Of a stretch of DNA of 64,000 nt, positions 50,001-59,900 are shown piece by piece. The position numbers and the translations under genes are program-made. The stretch spans positions 12,197,001 through 12,261,000 of the forward strand of contig CM061098.1 of NCBI GenBank assembly GCA_030770545.1, in the 5' to 3' direction. The notes beneath the pieces were generated by a model. The model was not told where the DNA came from and did no database searches. It worked only from the letters and a program-made list of their open reading frames with translations. Source of the stretch: Macropodus opercularis. Lineage: Eukaryota > Chordata > Actinopteri > Anabantiformes > Osphronemidae. Every line of letters begins with the position of its first letter. The stretch's first letter is position 1.

Positions 50001-53000
50001 TTTCCATCCATGTCATATTTAGATGGTTGGGACTTGTAGTTGCGCAACACACAGTTGGAATTTTTCACGCCTAAAATGTATAGAAAATCTTGAAAATTAC
50101 CACTGAACAAGACCAACATACTTACTAGATCTGGCTGTAAATGTAAACAATTGCCTGATAACTAAGGCAGACAGGTTCTGGTAGACATTTAGCATCTTCC
50201 CTAGTAATGATCTTGACAGGCCTGGTATTTGGCTACTTTGTTCATGCTGCGAATGAACAGAAGTTGTCCAAATCTCCCTGCCTCAAACGTTACCCATAGA
50301 CACTGCTCTCTCTGGCGATATATCAGAAATACAACACAGAAAGGGAATTTAATAGAATTAGTAGTAATAATACTAGTATTAGATTTCTAGCATGTTTAGA
50401 TTTCTGTAAACATACAGAAAATAATAAGCTGTCACTTCTTCTGTTCCACTTAGTCAGGGAGAAAGGGGAATAGAATGGGATTAGCCATTAGCCCTCCAAA
50501 ACTGGCTGTATGCTGTGGAGGCTCAGGCGTGTTGCAGTATTAATCTGCCCGGTAATGTTCATAAGCACAAGTGAGGCCAGGACACCTAGCCCTAATCTAC
50601 ACACACCTTTTTATGCTTGGATTCCAAGCTGTAATCAAATAATTTACTATATTACTTTAAAACTATGTGATAATATGACAGTCGGTCTGTTTGTCAGCAT
50701 TTCAGGACTTTTACAACTGGAGACGTTTCTTAAAATCCTTTACCGAAAATAAGAAAGTTGAAGAATCCCCCATTACCCTAATTAAAAATGTGTTAAAGCA
50801 AAATTCAGTGGAAAGAGGAAAAACTAGATTTGATCAAAGGGGCCAAGTCTTGTGAAGCAAAATTAAGTTGTGACAAACAGTCATACCTGCAGCTTCTAGT
50901 AGAGCTTCAAGTCGAGCCTGTGTTTCTGGATCAACAGTCCTTAAATCTACTCCGTCTGTGGCACTGGACAAAAGTAACTCTGATGCGGTCTTCATGATGG
51001 GGTTATCCAGGTCCTCCTGGTCCAAAATGAAAGACTCCACCTGACAGAGAGGGAGGGAAGGAAGGAGGTAGAAGAACAATTATTATCCCTTTGACAGCTG
51101 CATTCATCTTACTTTCCAATTAAGAGTCTTTAATGAAATTGAATTGAAAAAGAGTAAAAGCGGAATAAAAACACTGCTCGTGTGGCTCTAGGTAAATCAC
51201 TTCATTCAACTAATTAATAAACACGTACAAAATTACACCATCTGTAGCTAGAAGAGGTACAGTGGTCTTGTTTTGTGGGCAGCGGGACACAGAGATGGCG
51301 CAGTCAAAGCACAGGAATTTCAACCCCTGCACACATGCAGAGACTCAGCTGAGAGTAGAACGCCACACGCTCATACCTGGGCTTTGGCACTGTCAGCAAC
51401 CATGTATTCTAGTCTGATCTTCCACATACTAATATCTATAACATAAGTAATTTTACGTTGACTTGTCAATAATATTTTGAACGGTAAGAAGTAAAATAGC
51501 CAAAGGTCGCAACGAAAACAATCTCCCCCTGAAATGATTACACTTTTCTGAATCTTCAAAACTACTCTGTATAAACATTACACACATAACAATGAAAGTA
51601 CAGAACAATTTTGTCATTACACCTAAATTATTTTGTCAGGTCCAGAGTAAAGACTGGTTACCTTCTTTAGTTTCAACGGTTTGAAAAGCACCATGTATTT
51701 CAACAAAAAAAACCCTATCTGGACCTGGATGAGCAACTTACCATGTGCCGTATTTACACAGTATGATGTAACATGCATATATACTGACTAATTCACAAAA
51801 TCCCATCCAAAGAATTTCATTAAACTGTCCCGAACATTAGATTGTCCCAAGAAACTTTGGATTAATAATTTATCTGTTATAGTAGACCACTTAGAAGGTG
51901 GGACTTTGCATCAACAAGCTGCAGCAACCTGACACATAGGACCAGGCACAGAGAGCAAATGCTGAGATGGTCAGCACTGAGCGTGGAAGAATTTAGCTAC
52001 TCAACAGGAGTGCAGAGCCCGTGCAACATCCCATGGGCGATGTAGTCCTACTAAAGCCTTTATAATCAACAATGGACATCAGTCTTCACTATTAAATGAA
52101 CTACAGTTCCCAGAGTGTTGGTGTCCAGAGAGCTGAAGAGGCCTAGAATGGCATCTGCTTAATCCTGGGGCTGAGATTTTAGCTACTGCCCAGAGCAGCG
52201 AGCTCCCCACTGGAATAAAGCACCACAACAAATGCTCCCCTTCAGGTTCATAGAGCACAGACTGGTTAATTCAAGAAACTATGAAATGCATTCACAATGT
52301 GAATTAAAATGTCACTTAAACTAACTGAGATGGTCACTGCCCACTGGATATTTCCTTCTTCTGCTGCTATTACATAGGTCATGCTCGTGCAAAAATGAGC
52401 AGGGTATATTGACATTGGAAACAGCTGACACCCGTACTTGTTATGGCTGTACGGTGTTAAAGACAGACGCCAGGTATTAGTGAATTACAATAGTCAGGTC
52501 AACACATTCACTGGTCTATGTTGACTGGACAGGTAATGTTCAGATTGCTGCCGGTTCTCTTCACACACACATCCCCCTTAATAGCGCTCAACTGTAAATA
52601 CTGCATCACATTTTGGATGACAAGGTACATTAGCTTGCAATGGAAACGTTACCTGCCCGGTGTCTACAAATACTCGCCATCTAGCCTGACAAATCCCATC
52701 CCTGTGTCCGCTGCCGCAATACCTTACGCTAAACTCACTGACATGCTGATAGTTCGGCTGATAGTCGTAACGGCCTCGAACTGGCCGCTCTGGCTGGTAA
52801 CCCTAGAGTTTGTCACGCCATCAAAATGAGTGGCCTGTCGATATTCCGTGCAACCCGTGTGTCCGTCAGACTGCATCGAAAAGGTGACCACGGTGTGTTT
52901 GGCCGACATGAGATGCCGTCACACCTGTGCCCGTGTGCGACGGCTGGCACATGAAAAGTTGGACACTTCTGAATATGAACTCCACTTGCTCTCGCACGCG

Positions 53001-53937
53001 AGAAGGCAAATCAAGTTCACACCGTGGCGGTGGTCACCGTGGGCAAAGGATGAAGAGCCGACTGGCTCATTTGTCAACACAGACAGTCGAAAATTCGAGC
53101 AGTTCCGCGACGAAATGCACACCGCAAGCGTGCCTAAAAGTTAGCTGATGGCGATCGGCGTTAATTTACATGATTTGGAAAAGTGACGTAATTGCACCAC
53201 AACTACGAAATGGCAGAAAGTGAGTTAGCCGTGTACGTCCGTGGGTTTACGGACAGCTTCCATTTGCTGTAACTGCAAAGCTGTTGGAAGAGCTGCAAAG
53301 TTGCGATGGGTGTTGCGAGACGACAGCGCCGAGCGAGGCCGTCGTCCCTTCCACCCCAACTAGGCCGTGGTCACAGCCTCCGCTGCATAAATAAAACATT
53401 TTAGCCTGTTAGCGTGAACAACTGCGCGTGTCTCACTAAACATTATCGACATCACGTACTTCATACACATCTAAAATGACAACATGTGCTGTTCCGCTAA
53501 GGCGCTAGACTATTTTTGCGTAATTTCGGCGGCCTGGGAGGGGGTGGTTGCCAGCTGCGAGCTAATTCGCTAGCTAGCAGTCAGCTCGCGCTAGGAGAGG
53601 AATGTTGCCTAGCTCTCTGGTTAGGCTTAGCTAAGTAGCTTAGCTTAGCTTAGCGTAGCGTAGCTACCTCTGAAACCTCGTCTTCGTCGCTGCCGGATCC
53701 AGGACCCGAGGAGAGGACGGCCGCGGCCGCTAGTTTGAAATCCAGTCTATCTGCAGCAGGTTCACCGTACAAACGTACTTTCTTTCCACCTACACCAATC
53801 CCAATGCCCCCTAGTCCGACTCCTCCTGGTGTCGCTCCTACCCCCATCCCTGCCACTGGGGAGCGAGGAGTCACCGAGTCAATCTCGTCCTCGAAGCCGT
53901 CCGTCAGCATTGCCGTCCCGGCTACTGCATCCTGCAT
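33466..53937 (-). CDS. ankhd1: Ankyrin repeat and KH domain-containing protein 1 (MASK family), 39 coding exons, ~2678 aa
   Basis: Large cytoplasmic/nuclear scaffold; MASK proteins act as cofactors of Yorkie/YAP in Hippo signalling and bind RNA through a KH domain. Coding exons, 5' to 3': 53937-53668, 51040-50887, 46603-46447, 46275-46128, 45922-45775, 45682-45449, 45356-45262, 45033-44878, 44514-44433, 44172-43981, 43850-43741, 43548-43461, 43366-43239, 43152-43009, 42879-42777, 42682-42420, 42304-42017, 41913-41472, 41345-41206, 41108-40997, 40884-40739, 40639-40497, 40316-40103, 39951-39776, 39648-39486, 39399-39304, 39211-39095, 39023-38855, 38770-38571, 38467-38118, 37940-37788, 37680-37531, 37133-35597, 35486-35300, 34731-34605, 34444-34193, 34066-33882, 33800-33633, 33516-33466. 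Phases agree throughout except one extra base in exon 35; intron 18 uses a GC donor. ANKHD1 is preferred over ANKRD17 from the N-terminus (MLTDGFEDEIDSVTPRS) and the KH domain (VVSRIMGRGGCNITAIQDV). The first ATG in frame is at 53937. Confidence 0.93.
34605..34731 (-). pseudogene. ankhd1: ankhd1 exon 35 with an apparent +1 frameshift (error or lesion)
   Basis: From the acceptor at 34731 the frame set by exon 34 reads ALTSYATSMTGSPVYLHG, the expected homologue of the MASK C-terminal segment. The expected continuation (AVGTPSFSRQHFSPHPW) is in a different frame, offset by one base. The shift falls at a GGG run (plus-strand CCC at about 34679-34681): one G fewer restores a continuous reading and matches the phase needed by exon 36. 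The rest of the gene is intact, so a base-calling or assembly indel is likelier than true loss. Confidence 0.7.
35060..35151 (+). repeat. Retroposon 3' tail fragment
   Basis: The phrase 'tttcattgtacaag...gtgacaataaagaatctatc' resembles the 3' end of a common fish non-LTR retroposon, which typically ends in 'aataaag' plus a tetranucleotide array. It lies in ankhd1 intron 34. Left boundary is uncertain. Confidence 0.45.
35152..35193. repeat. (TCTA)n tetranucleotide microsatellite
   Basis: About ten TCTA units directly continuing the retroposon-like tail in ankhd1 intron 34. Confidence 0.95.
35597..37133 (-). other. ankhd1: ankhd1 exon 33: 1.5-kb disordered Ser/Thr/Pro/Gln-rich exon with polyQ
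   Basis: A single open exon of 512 codons following the KH domain. It contains short conserved islands (FPVSL, IRHPRLPGPQFGGTFSPAPS, WGPFPVRPISPG, PSSVRKQLFA, APRVSHRMQP) in low-complexity sequence. A CAG/CAA run near 35850-35895 encodes about nine or ten glutamines after an EQQH lead. Such polyQ in a disordered transcription-cofactor tail is likely length-variable. Confidence 0.85.
37133..37940 (-). other. ankhd1: ankhd1 KH domain region (exons 31-33 start)
   Basis: Single type-I KH domain at about residues 1793-1862. It follows the conserved SPKRGQKREEGWKEVVRR lead-in. The GXXG loop is present (MGRGGCN), followed by AIQDVTGAHIDVDKQKDKNG and, across the last junction, GGTESTRYAVQLINALI. Intact loop and flanking residues argue for retained RNA/ssDNA binding. 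Confidence 0.9.
39486..41345 (-). other. ankhd1: ankhd1 second ankyrin array (exons 19-25)
   Basis: About residues 1068-1432, with around 10 ankyrin units (TESNHDTALTLACAGGHEEL, EHRDKKGFTPLILAA, NTPLWLAANGGHFDVVQLL and so on). This is the most conserved part of the protein relative to remembered human sequence. A basic coiled coil rich in KREKRKEKRKKKKEEQ follows in exons 26-28. Confidence 0.9.
41464..41472 (-). other. ankhd1: GC-AG splice donor of ankhd1 intron 18
   Basis: The only phase-compatible boundary of exon 18 is CAG|GCATGT, with the exon ending at 41472. Exon 19 begins CTGTGAGC at 41345, and joining gives IMAAVSSRVP, matching the family. The nearby GT (GGCAT|GTGCC) would break the frame. 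GC donors make up roughly 1% of vertebrate introns. Confidence 0.8.
41472..42879 (-). other. ankhd1: ankhd1 inter-array linker: coiled coil and acidic low-complexity region (exons 15-18)
   Basis: About residues 703-1067. Exon 16 encodes a charged helical segment (PLECIVEETEGKLNELGQRI, then EELKKSREEQ) continuing into exon 17 (KELQKVERQLQLKTQQQFTK), consistent with a coiled coil. Exon 17 ends Glu-rich, and exon 18 opens with a long Asp/Glu run (EEEDDDDEDDDEEDDEED). It continues Pro/Gln-rich and ends with the conserved APDGLMVATPAQTLTDTLDD segment. The acidic run is much longer than in the human protein as I recall it. Confidence 0.8.
43009..46275 (-). other. ankhd1: ankhd1 first ankyrin array (exons 4-14)
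   Basis: Roughly residues 194-702. Tandem ~33-residue ankyrin units carry TPLMEAA, TALTLAC and GADVN/GANIE cores, including the characteristic alternation of 'ESALTLAC' and 'HTPLMEAA' units. In known MASK proteins this block has about 15 repeats. Exon boundaries fall within, not between, repeats. The segment in exon 10 lacks the usual DNxG loop between two repeats (AGADIELGCSTPLMEA), a feature shared with mammalian orthologues. Confidence 0.9.
46604..50886. other. ankhd1 intron 2
   Basis: AT-rich intron of 4.3 kb with a TTG/TTA trinucleotide tract (46957-47004) and scattered homopolymers. No additional coding exon is recognised. Confidence 0.65.
46957..47004. repeat. (TTG)n(TTA)n trinucleotide microsatellite
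   Basis: Compound array of TTG units followed by about 12 TTA units within ankhd1 intron 2. Confidence 0.9.
51041..53667. other. ankhd1 intron 1
   Basis: The right part (about 52520-53600) is CpG-richer, like a promoter flank. It carries two back-to-back ZNF143-like motifs (52030-52046 and 52100-52117) and a GCTAA-type pentanucleotide run at the exon 1 donor. Two consecutive open frames (52518-52829 and 52830-53144) have no recognisable product. Confidence 0.6.
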
Positions 53938-54166
53938 ACTTATGTTCACGATACGTGTGTTAACAAGCTAGTTGTTTACTTAAGCGTCCGTCCAGGGTCT
54001 TTCTTTTAGGATATATGCGTGATTTTACTTCAGGGAATCCAGAAACTCTCCCGAAGCGAGGGTTGAGGAGGATCTCTTTCCCCCAGCCATTAACTTTCTA
54101 ACAACCTAACCCGATACGCAGGGTTTCTCCGAAAGACCGCCCCCTGTGGAGAATTCTGATGGTCCT

Positions 54167-54202
54167 ATTGGCTTAGTACAAATAAGCCCTGTCTTCTATT
54201 GG
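54167..54202 (-). promoter_or_regulatory. ankhd1: Paired CCAAT boxes upstream of ankhd1
   Basis: Two minus-strand CCAAT motifs (plus-strand ATTGG at 54167-54171 and 54198-54202), 31 bp apart, about 230-265 bp upstream of the start codon. NF-Y sites in promoters often show this roughly three-helical-turn spacing. The promoter assignment is inferred from position. Confidence 0.5.
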
Positions 54203-54649
54203 TGAAGGTTAGTGCTTGTCACACACTAGACCACAACGTCATGTTAGGTTTACCAATATCACGAGGCTGTAGAACGAACGTCAAGACATGACATGGTAGG
54301 CCAACTTAACTGGTAGCTAGCTTTACTAGTTCATATAAACTCTGACTAGGAATTCACATAAATACAAGAACTGCAGTGACATTACGTTCCTACGTTTAAA
54401 TCGCTCACAGAATGCAATTTAAAACACATGCATGTGCTACATCTTGTTTCTTTAATGTGCTTGCAAACGTAAATCAAATAAATTGTCAATGTGATCTATT
54501 AAATGTGAAACAAAACGTACAAGGAAAAACAAAGTTTTAATTAAACTGTTTTCATATATACATGGTGATGTTGAAGTGATAAACACACATCATAATTAAA
54601 TTGCAGGTGCAAATTTAAACTGATTCTATAGGTCTAATTTGAACATTGC

Positions 54650-54725
54650 TTAAAATAAGATAATATAAGATAATACTTTATTAATCCCACGAGGGGCAAT
54701 TTGTGTGTACAGCAGCTGTACATAC
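54650..54725 (-). repeat. Retroposon 3' tail fragment (minus orientation)
   Basis: On the minus strand the text reads 'gcccctcgtgggattaataa' then 'agtattatcttatattatc', the familiar end of teleost LINE/SINE copies with a short target-like (TTATC)n tail. Only the 3' end is present. Confidence 0.55.
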
Positions 54726-55734
54726 ATAAACAGAAATCCATAGGATGAACGGTTGCTGAATTCAGCCACCACTCCAAGACAACCAATGGTCTTCAGTAAA
54801 ACTGCTCCACTTAACTCTGCATTATCAACACATGCATTACTTTATCAGACATGGAACGAATGTCTGTGCCAATGATTCAAATAGAACCTTTTTCTACCTT
54901 ATATTGTGTATAACTGCTTACGTTAGAATTAAAAATCTAAATAAAGACATTTTTTATTCTAAAAATTAGGTAAATTAAGTAACAATTAGGATAACTTACC
55001 CACACTGAGACTATCTTTGTGATATGAAGTGAACATCCCCTTTAATATTCTGGTCTACTATTCATTACACTTATTAAATTATGGGCTAAAAACAATCCTG
55101 TGACTTTCAGTATTAGGGTTTTGCACTCACAGACAAATGTATTATATTTAAAAATATGAAATAGATAGAGCAAATGTACAATGGATGTTTGAATGTAAAT
55201 TTATATTAATTTGCACAAAATATAGAAATACAATTACTTCAGGAGTATAATAATTTATATCTGTCATTAAATGCAATTTTGCCCATAGGCATGCATGTGC
55301 ATGGGCTATTATTGTATTGTCTTGCTACAAGCCACTACATAGTTGCAGTAAAATGGGATGATATAAAGCCCAGGTGTGAAGTTGTAGAACTTGTTGACAT
55401 TGCTGAAGAATGGGAGCGCTGCCTCTTCACTAGAGCCACTTTAGAATGACCCTAGTCACCAAGGTTTGTGGTCTACCTTAGGTTCAAAAACATACCAAAT
55501 TAAGTTGATTACACACTGTCATAATCTGTGCATCTTGAGTTACTGAATTGTGTACTTGTACTTTGCTACTTGTGTATTTGCCACGTTTTCCTTTTTCTAG
55601 TTGGCTGTGACAAGCATGATTTCACTGTAGCCTTGCTGTAAAACGTGGCCTATGAAGTACATAAACTCTCCGTTACAACAAGCTGAATTCTTGACCACTG
55701 GAAGCAGGTTTGCTTGGCTCCGGAGATGCCCCCT

Positions 55735-55860
55735 GGGCCGGTCAGGGCCTCTGGTGGTGACGTCATCGCGTTTGGGCGTGGACGCAGCCGGCGGAGGCGC
55801 TTGGTTCTATGGCCGGGTATGCCAGGTGTCTATAAAGAGCGTGCGTTTTGTCAGTTATAA
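55735..55860 (+). promoter_or_regulatory. hnrnph1: Promoter-like block upstream of hnrnph1 (CRE palindrome, TATA-like box)
   Basis: A GC-rich patch carries TGACGTCA (55758-55765, a perfect CRE/ATF palindrome), GC-box-like GGGCGTGG, and TATAAAG at 55831-55837. A start near 55860 would lie about 270 bp before the donor-ended exon at 56134. The actual TSS may instead lie nearer 56050. Confidence 0.4.
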
Positions 55861-56049
55861 TATGTTGTAACCATAGAACGAAAAAAAATAGGGTGTTAAT
55901 ATATTATAAAATCTTACAAAGACTAAAACATCTACCAAGAGTATGTTTTTGTTCCAGCGAATAGATGTTCTTTTTTTAACCGGTGGACGTAAACAGTAAT
56001 TGAAACGCGGTTTTTTTTGCACACGTGAAAGTGGGAGGGGCTGTTGAGT

Positions 56050-56134
56050 CCTGGCAACCTACCGCGAGGTCTCGGCAGTAACACGCAGGTCTGGTCATAC
56101 AAACTCCGGCGTGTTAGATTTACACTTTTATCAG
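56050..56134 (+). promoter_or_regulatory. hnrnph1: Probable hnrnph1 5' UTR exon
   Basis: A good donor (CAG|GTGAGT) ends at 56134. The preceding GC-richer sequence fits a noncoding first exon that joins the coding exon with acceptor at 56940. The 5' boundary is approximate. Confidence 0.45.
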
Positions 56135-56954
56135 GTGAGTTGCTCAACACCGCTTCCTTTAATCTCGTTTTGCTAAACGAGACGCGGGAGTTTCCTTAGT
56201 TATGATTGTGCAGCTGCTGTTGTTTGTAAATGATTATATGCTGTTGACATTAGTTAGGGAAACGTAGCCATAGAGCTAACTGCTAACTGTTAAAGCTAAT
56301 AACATGGCGCTTGCAGTGAGGCCCGCTTTTGTTCTAGTGCCTGGGTGCGGTACGGACGGCAACGCATTGTATCTTAAATGAATTAGGGTCTAGTTACTAA
56401 TTCATAACGCGTGCTTTGCAAAACCAGAAACATCGAAATACCCCAACAGTAGGATTATTGTCCAATTGCAGTAGCTACTTCTAAAGCTAAGGCTACACAT
56501 TGTTGTGTCGCCAAGTTAGCTCAAGCTAGCTGAGGATTAATTTGTGAAAGAGTCGCTTTAAATTTGAAGATAGGAAGATCTGTTAATACGTCAACAATAT
56601 CAGTAACAATTAATGCTGTTGATTATAGTACATATAAGTGTCTCATAATAGCTGAGGTTTTCTTTTTACGTCGTATGTGCCGGTGTGCACCCCCAGACTA
56701 CGTCAAGATGGCGCTACTAACACACTTAACATTTCCCAAAGTCTTACTCTTAAGTGCTAACGTGGAACAAAAACGAAATTTACTTCGGTGAAGTTTTTTT
56801 TTGACGCAATTAGGATAAGCTGTGCAAACGTTTGTTTGGCGTAAGGATCAGTGTAGTGGCAGAAAGTGGCACCATGTGAACTGACCTCGCTGCTGTTATT
56901 AGCTCTGACTTGAATATATCTCTTTTAAATACCTCTCAGGGATTGTGACTGGTC

Positions 56955-59900
56955 ATGGCTGATGAGGGATATGTGGTGCGCATCAGGGGTCTCCCATGGT
57001 CCTGCTCAGTGGATGAAGTGCAGAGGTTTTTCTCAGGTATGTCTATATATATCATTTATCTCTTGTTTTTAAAGAGAAACCTCATTTAGTATAGTGTTTT
57101 AAGTTATTTGCTGATAACTTCCAAATACAGATTGCAAAATTGTCAACAATGGGGGTGGCATTCACTTCACATACACAAGAGAAGGACGGCCCAGTGGAGA
57201 AGCATTTGTCGAGTTGGAAGCAGAGGAAGACCTGAAGATTGCGGTGAAGAAGGACAGAGAAACTATGGGTCACAGATATGTGGAAGGTGTGTACGACTGT
57301 TTACACATACTAGATCGTTACTGTGCCTGCTTTAAATTGTAGTTGTGTTAACTGATTGTTTTGAATCGTGTGATAGTGTTTAAATCCAACAACGTCGAAA
57401 TGGACTGGGTCATGAAGCACACTGGTCCAAACTGTCCAGAGACGGCAGGAGATGGGCTTGTCCGACTCAGAGGGCTTCCATTTGGCTGCAGCAAAGAGGA
57501 AATTGTCCAATTTTTCTCTGGTAAGAATCGTTCTTGTACAATGGTTTATTATCATCTTTGTTAAAATAACCTGAATATTTAAACTTTTTTCCCCTCATCC
57601 TTTCCTTTTCTTGTTTGATTTTTCCGATGGAAATAGACAGGAGCAGTTTTTATATAGGATTTTACAAAAAATCGGGACGTCTTTGTAAAAATATGTATTA
57701 CTCACTGCAGTGAGAAAATTATGCCAGAAAAGGAAGACGGGGAAATCTTCAATAGAAAGATGAAGCCTGTTGTTCACTTCATTAGGTACACATGTGCACA
57801 TCTAATGCTGCCCTAGCAGGTATTGTACTTTTACAGGATAATAATTTCTTGTGTAGTAGGGGTGCCCTCACTTTTTTGACTTGCTTTTATAGTGGCCTTT
57901 ATAGTCCTACAAACCAATGACCGCTGCATGAACCTTTATTGCACAAAACAAATCTATACATTGTTGGCCACCAAACTTGCTGTAGTGTTTTGCACTGGGA
58001 GGACTCAGCTGCGGTTGTTTGGGACAGTAGCTACCGAGCTGCTGGATGACCACACATGCATGGGGATGTTGGAGGAGAAGCAATCTTGGTCTGGTTTCCG
58101 TCACTTCATCAATGTATTGTGTGTCAAGAGTCAAATGCCGTGGTGAAGATAGATGGTGGTAACATCTTCACGTGATTTACCCACACTACATTTGCGATCG
58201 TTGTATTGGGCACCCCTCTAGTATAGTGATCACGTTTGGTGCTTTCAAATAAAGGAGAAATGACAACCGTGTAAAATAGAATTCGTGGCAGATTGTATTG
58301 GACTGCATTAGATTGCACAGCTGTGCCTAATAAAGTGGTCCGTGGGTACATTTGAGGGCTTTTTATTTATTTTTTTTAAGGATGGAATTGGCAGTGCACA
58401 CATCTTTTCCCTTCTTCGCCCATGAAATTCATCTTGAACCCACGTTTATTACTTTCTTATTAGGTTTGTTTTGTCAGTTTTAAATTATGTATTGCTAAAG
58501 TAGCTTATCAGTAATATAATGGGTACCAGTCATCGCTGAGTTGACAGTCGCTTACCACAGTGTCATTTTTTTCTTTCTACATTTCCCTACACTTTTGACT
58601 TTTAAATCGTTTTCTGATATGCAGTTTGTCAAATGTTACATTAGGCAGTAGGCGGGGGGAAAAAACTCACGCCACCCACACAACTCTTATTCTCTCTTCA
58701 TCAACACACCAATACTAGCCTGATGTTCCACACAGTGCCCTTTTCCATATTCTTCCTCTATCCTCTCATTTCTATTTTATCCCCAAAGTGCAGTAAATGT
58801 AAGTCATTTAAATGACCAGTCGCAGGTTAAACGCTTAACTGGTATGTGTGATGATGTATAGAGTTTTCCATAAGTTTTCTATCTCTCTTTTTAGAGAAAG
58901 TTCTCACTGTGATTGGGCATGTGATTTAATATGTCCCCTGCTGGGGTTATCTGTCCTTGGGTTGAAGGGTTGGAAATCGTGCCAAATGGGATAACATTGC
59001 CGGTGGACATCCAGGGGAGGAGTACGGGGGAGGCCTTCGTGCAGTTTGCTTCACAGGATATAGCTGAAAAGGCTCTAAAGAAACACAAGGAAAGAATAGG
59101 GCACAGGTGGGGATGGTTGGTTGGTTGGCTGGATAAGTTGCTTTTCTTATGGTGTGCACTTTCAACATTTGACCCAAATACAAAACTGATATATCAATCT
59201 TGGCTAACACCAGCATATTTTCATATTTACCATAAACACCTACACAAATTGCAATGTTAGATCCACCAATGCCATACATTCAGTGTTAAGTGGGAATAGT
59301 AGTGTTTGGGCACCATTCAAAAACATGACTAGGAGTTTATCCTAAGAACAAACGATGTCTTGGCACTAAACATCAGTCATGGTGGATACATGGTAAGGAG
59401 TCACCCTGGTGGTAAAATCAGAGGACCACTGTACACAAGGATCTGGAGCCCACTGTTACAGGTAATGCTTAGTGTGGGTTGCAGAAGGGCTGGGACCTTC
59501 TCCGTCCCTCTAAAACCAGGACAGTGGCTGTCATGGCAAGGACTCAGGGTGCTGTATTGACATAATGAACCAGAGTAAATCACTTCAGGTAACCATAAGA
59601 AAAGTGTGAAAGTCATTAGCCCCTTTGGATAGCTTATTTTCATCTCAATGGTTAAGCTGTTCTTTTAACATACTACAACTAGAATTACTCGGACATTTTA
59701 TTACCTATGAACTACACCATGACAGCATCAGCATAGCCCAGTTTCATCAGTAATGAGCAAATGCAGTCTTGATCCATTCCCTATGAACTCACTGCTATGT
59801 TTGCACTTTTAGGTACATTGAGATCTTCAAGAGTAGCCGTGCTGAGGTGCGGACCCATTACGAACCTCAGCGGAAGCCCATGGGTATGCAGAGACCCGGG

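Larger units (their letters stand above)
53938..56049. other. ankhd1-hnrnph1 intergenic region (divergent genes)
   Basis: The left end holds the ankhd1 5' UTR/promoter with two CCAAT boxes. The middle is AT-rich with one retroposon tail fragment. The right end has a promoter-like block at 55720-55860 (CRE palindrome and TATA-like box). No further gene is seen. Confidence 0.6.

Noticed and set aside
52518..53144. Two consecutive open frames (103 and 104 codons) in ankhd1 intron 1
   Set aside because: Translations show no recognisable domain, a stop separates them, and equally open frames exist on the other strand; the CpG-richer composition explains the openness.
33516..53937. Assignment of the large ankyrin/KH gene to ankrd17
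   Set aside because: The ankyrin arrays are nearly identical in both paralogues, but the N-terminus, KH domain and tail up to the VWPGTWPPH end fit ANKHD1 better.
57892..58146. 84-codon frame in an hnrnph1 intron
   Set aside because: It lies inside the MITE-like element and shows no transposase or other known similarity.
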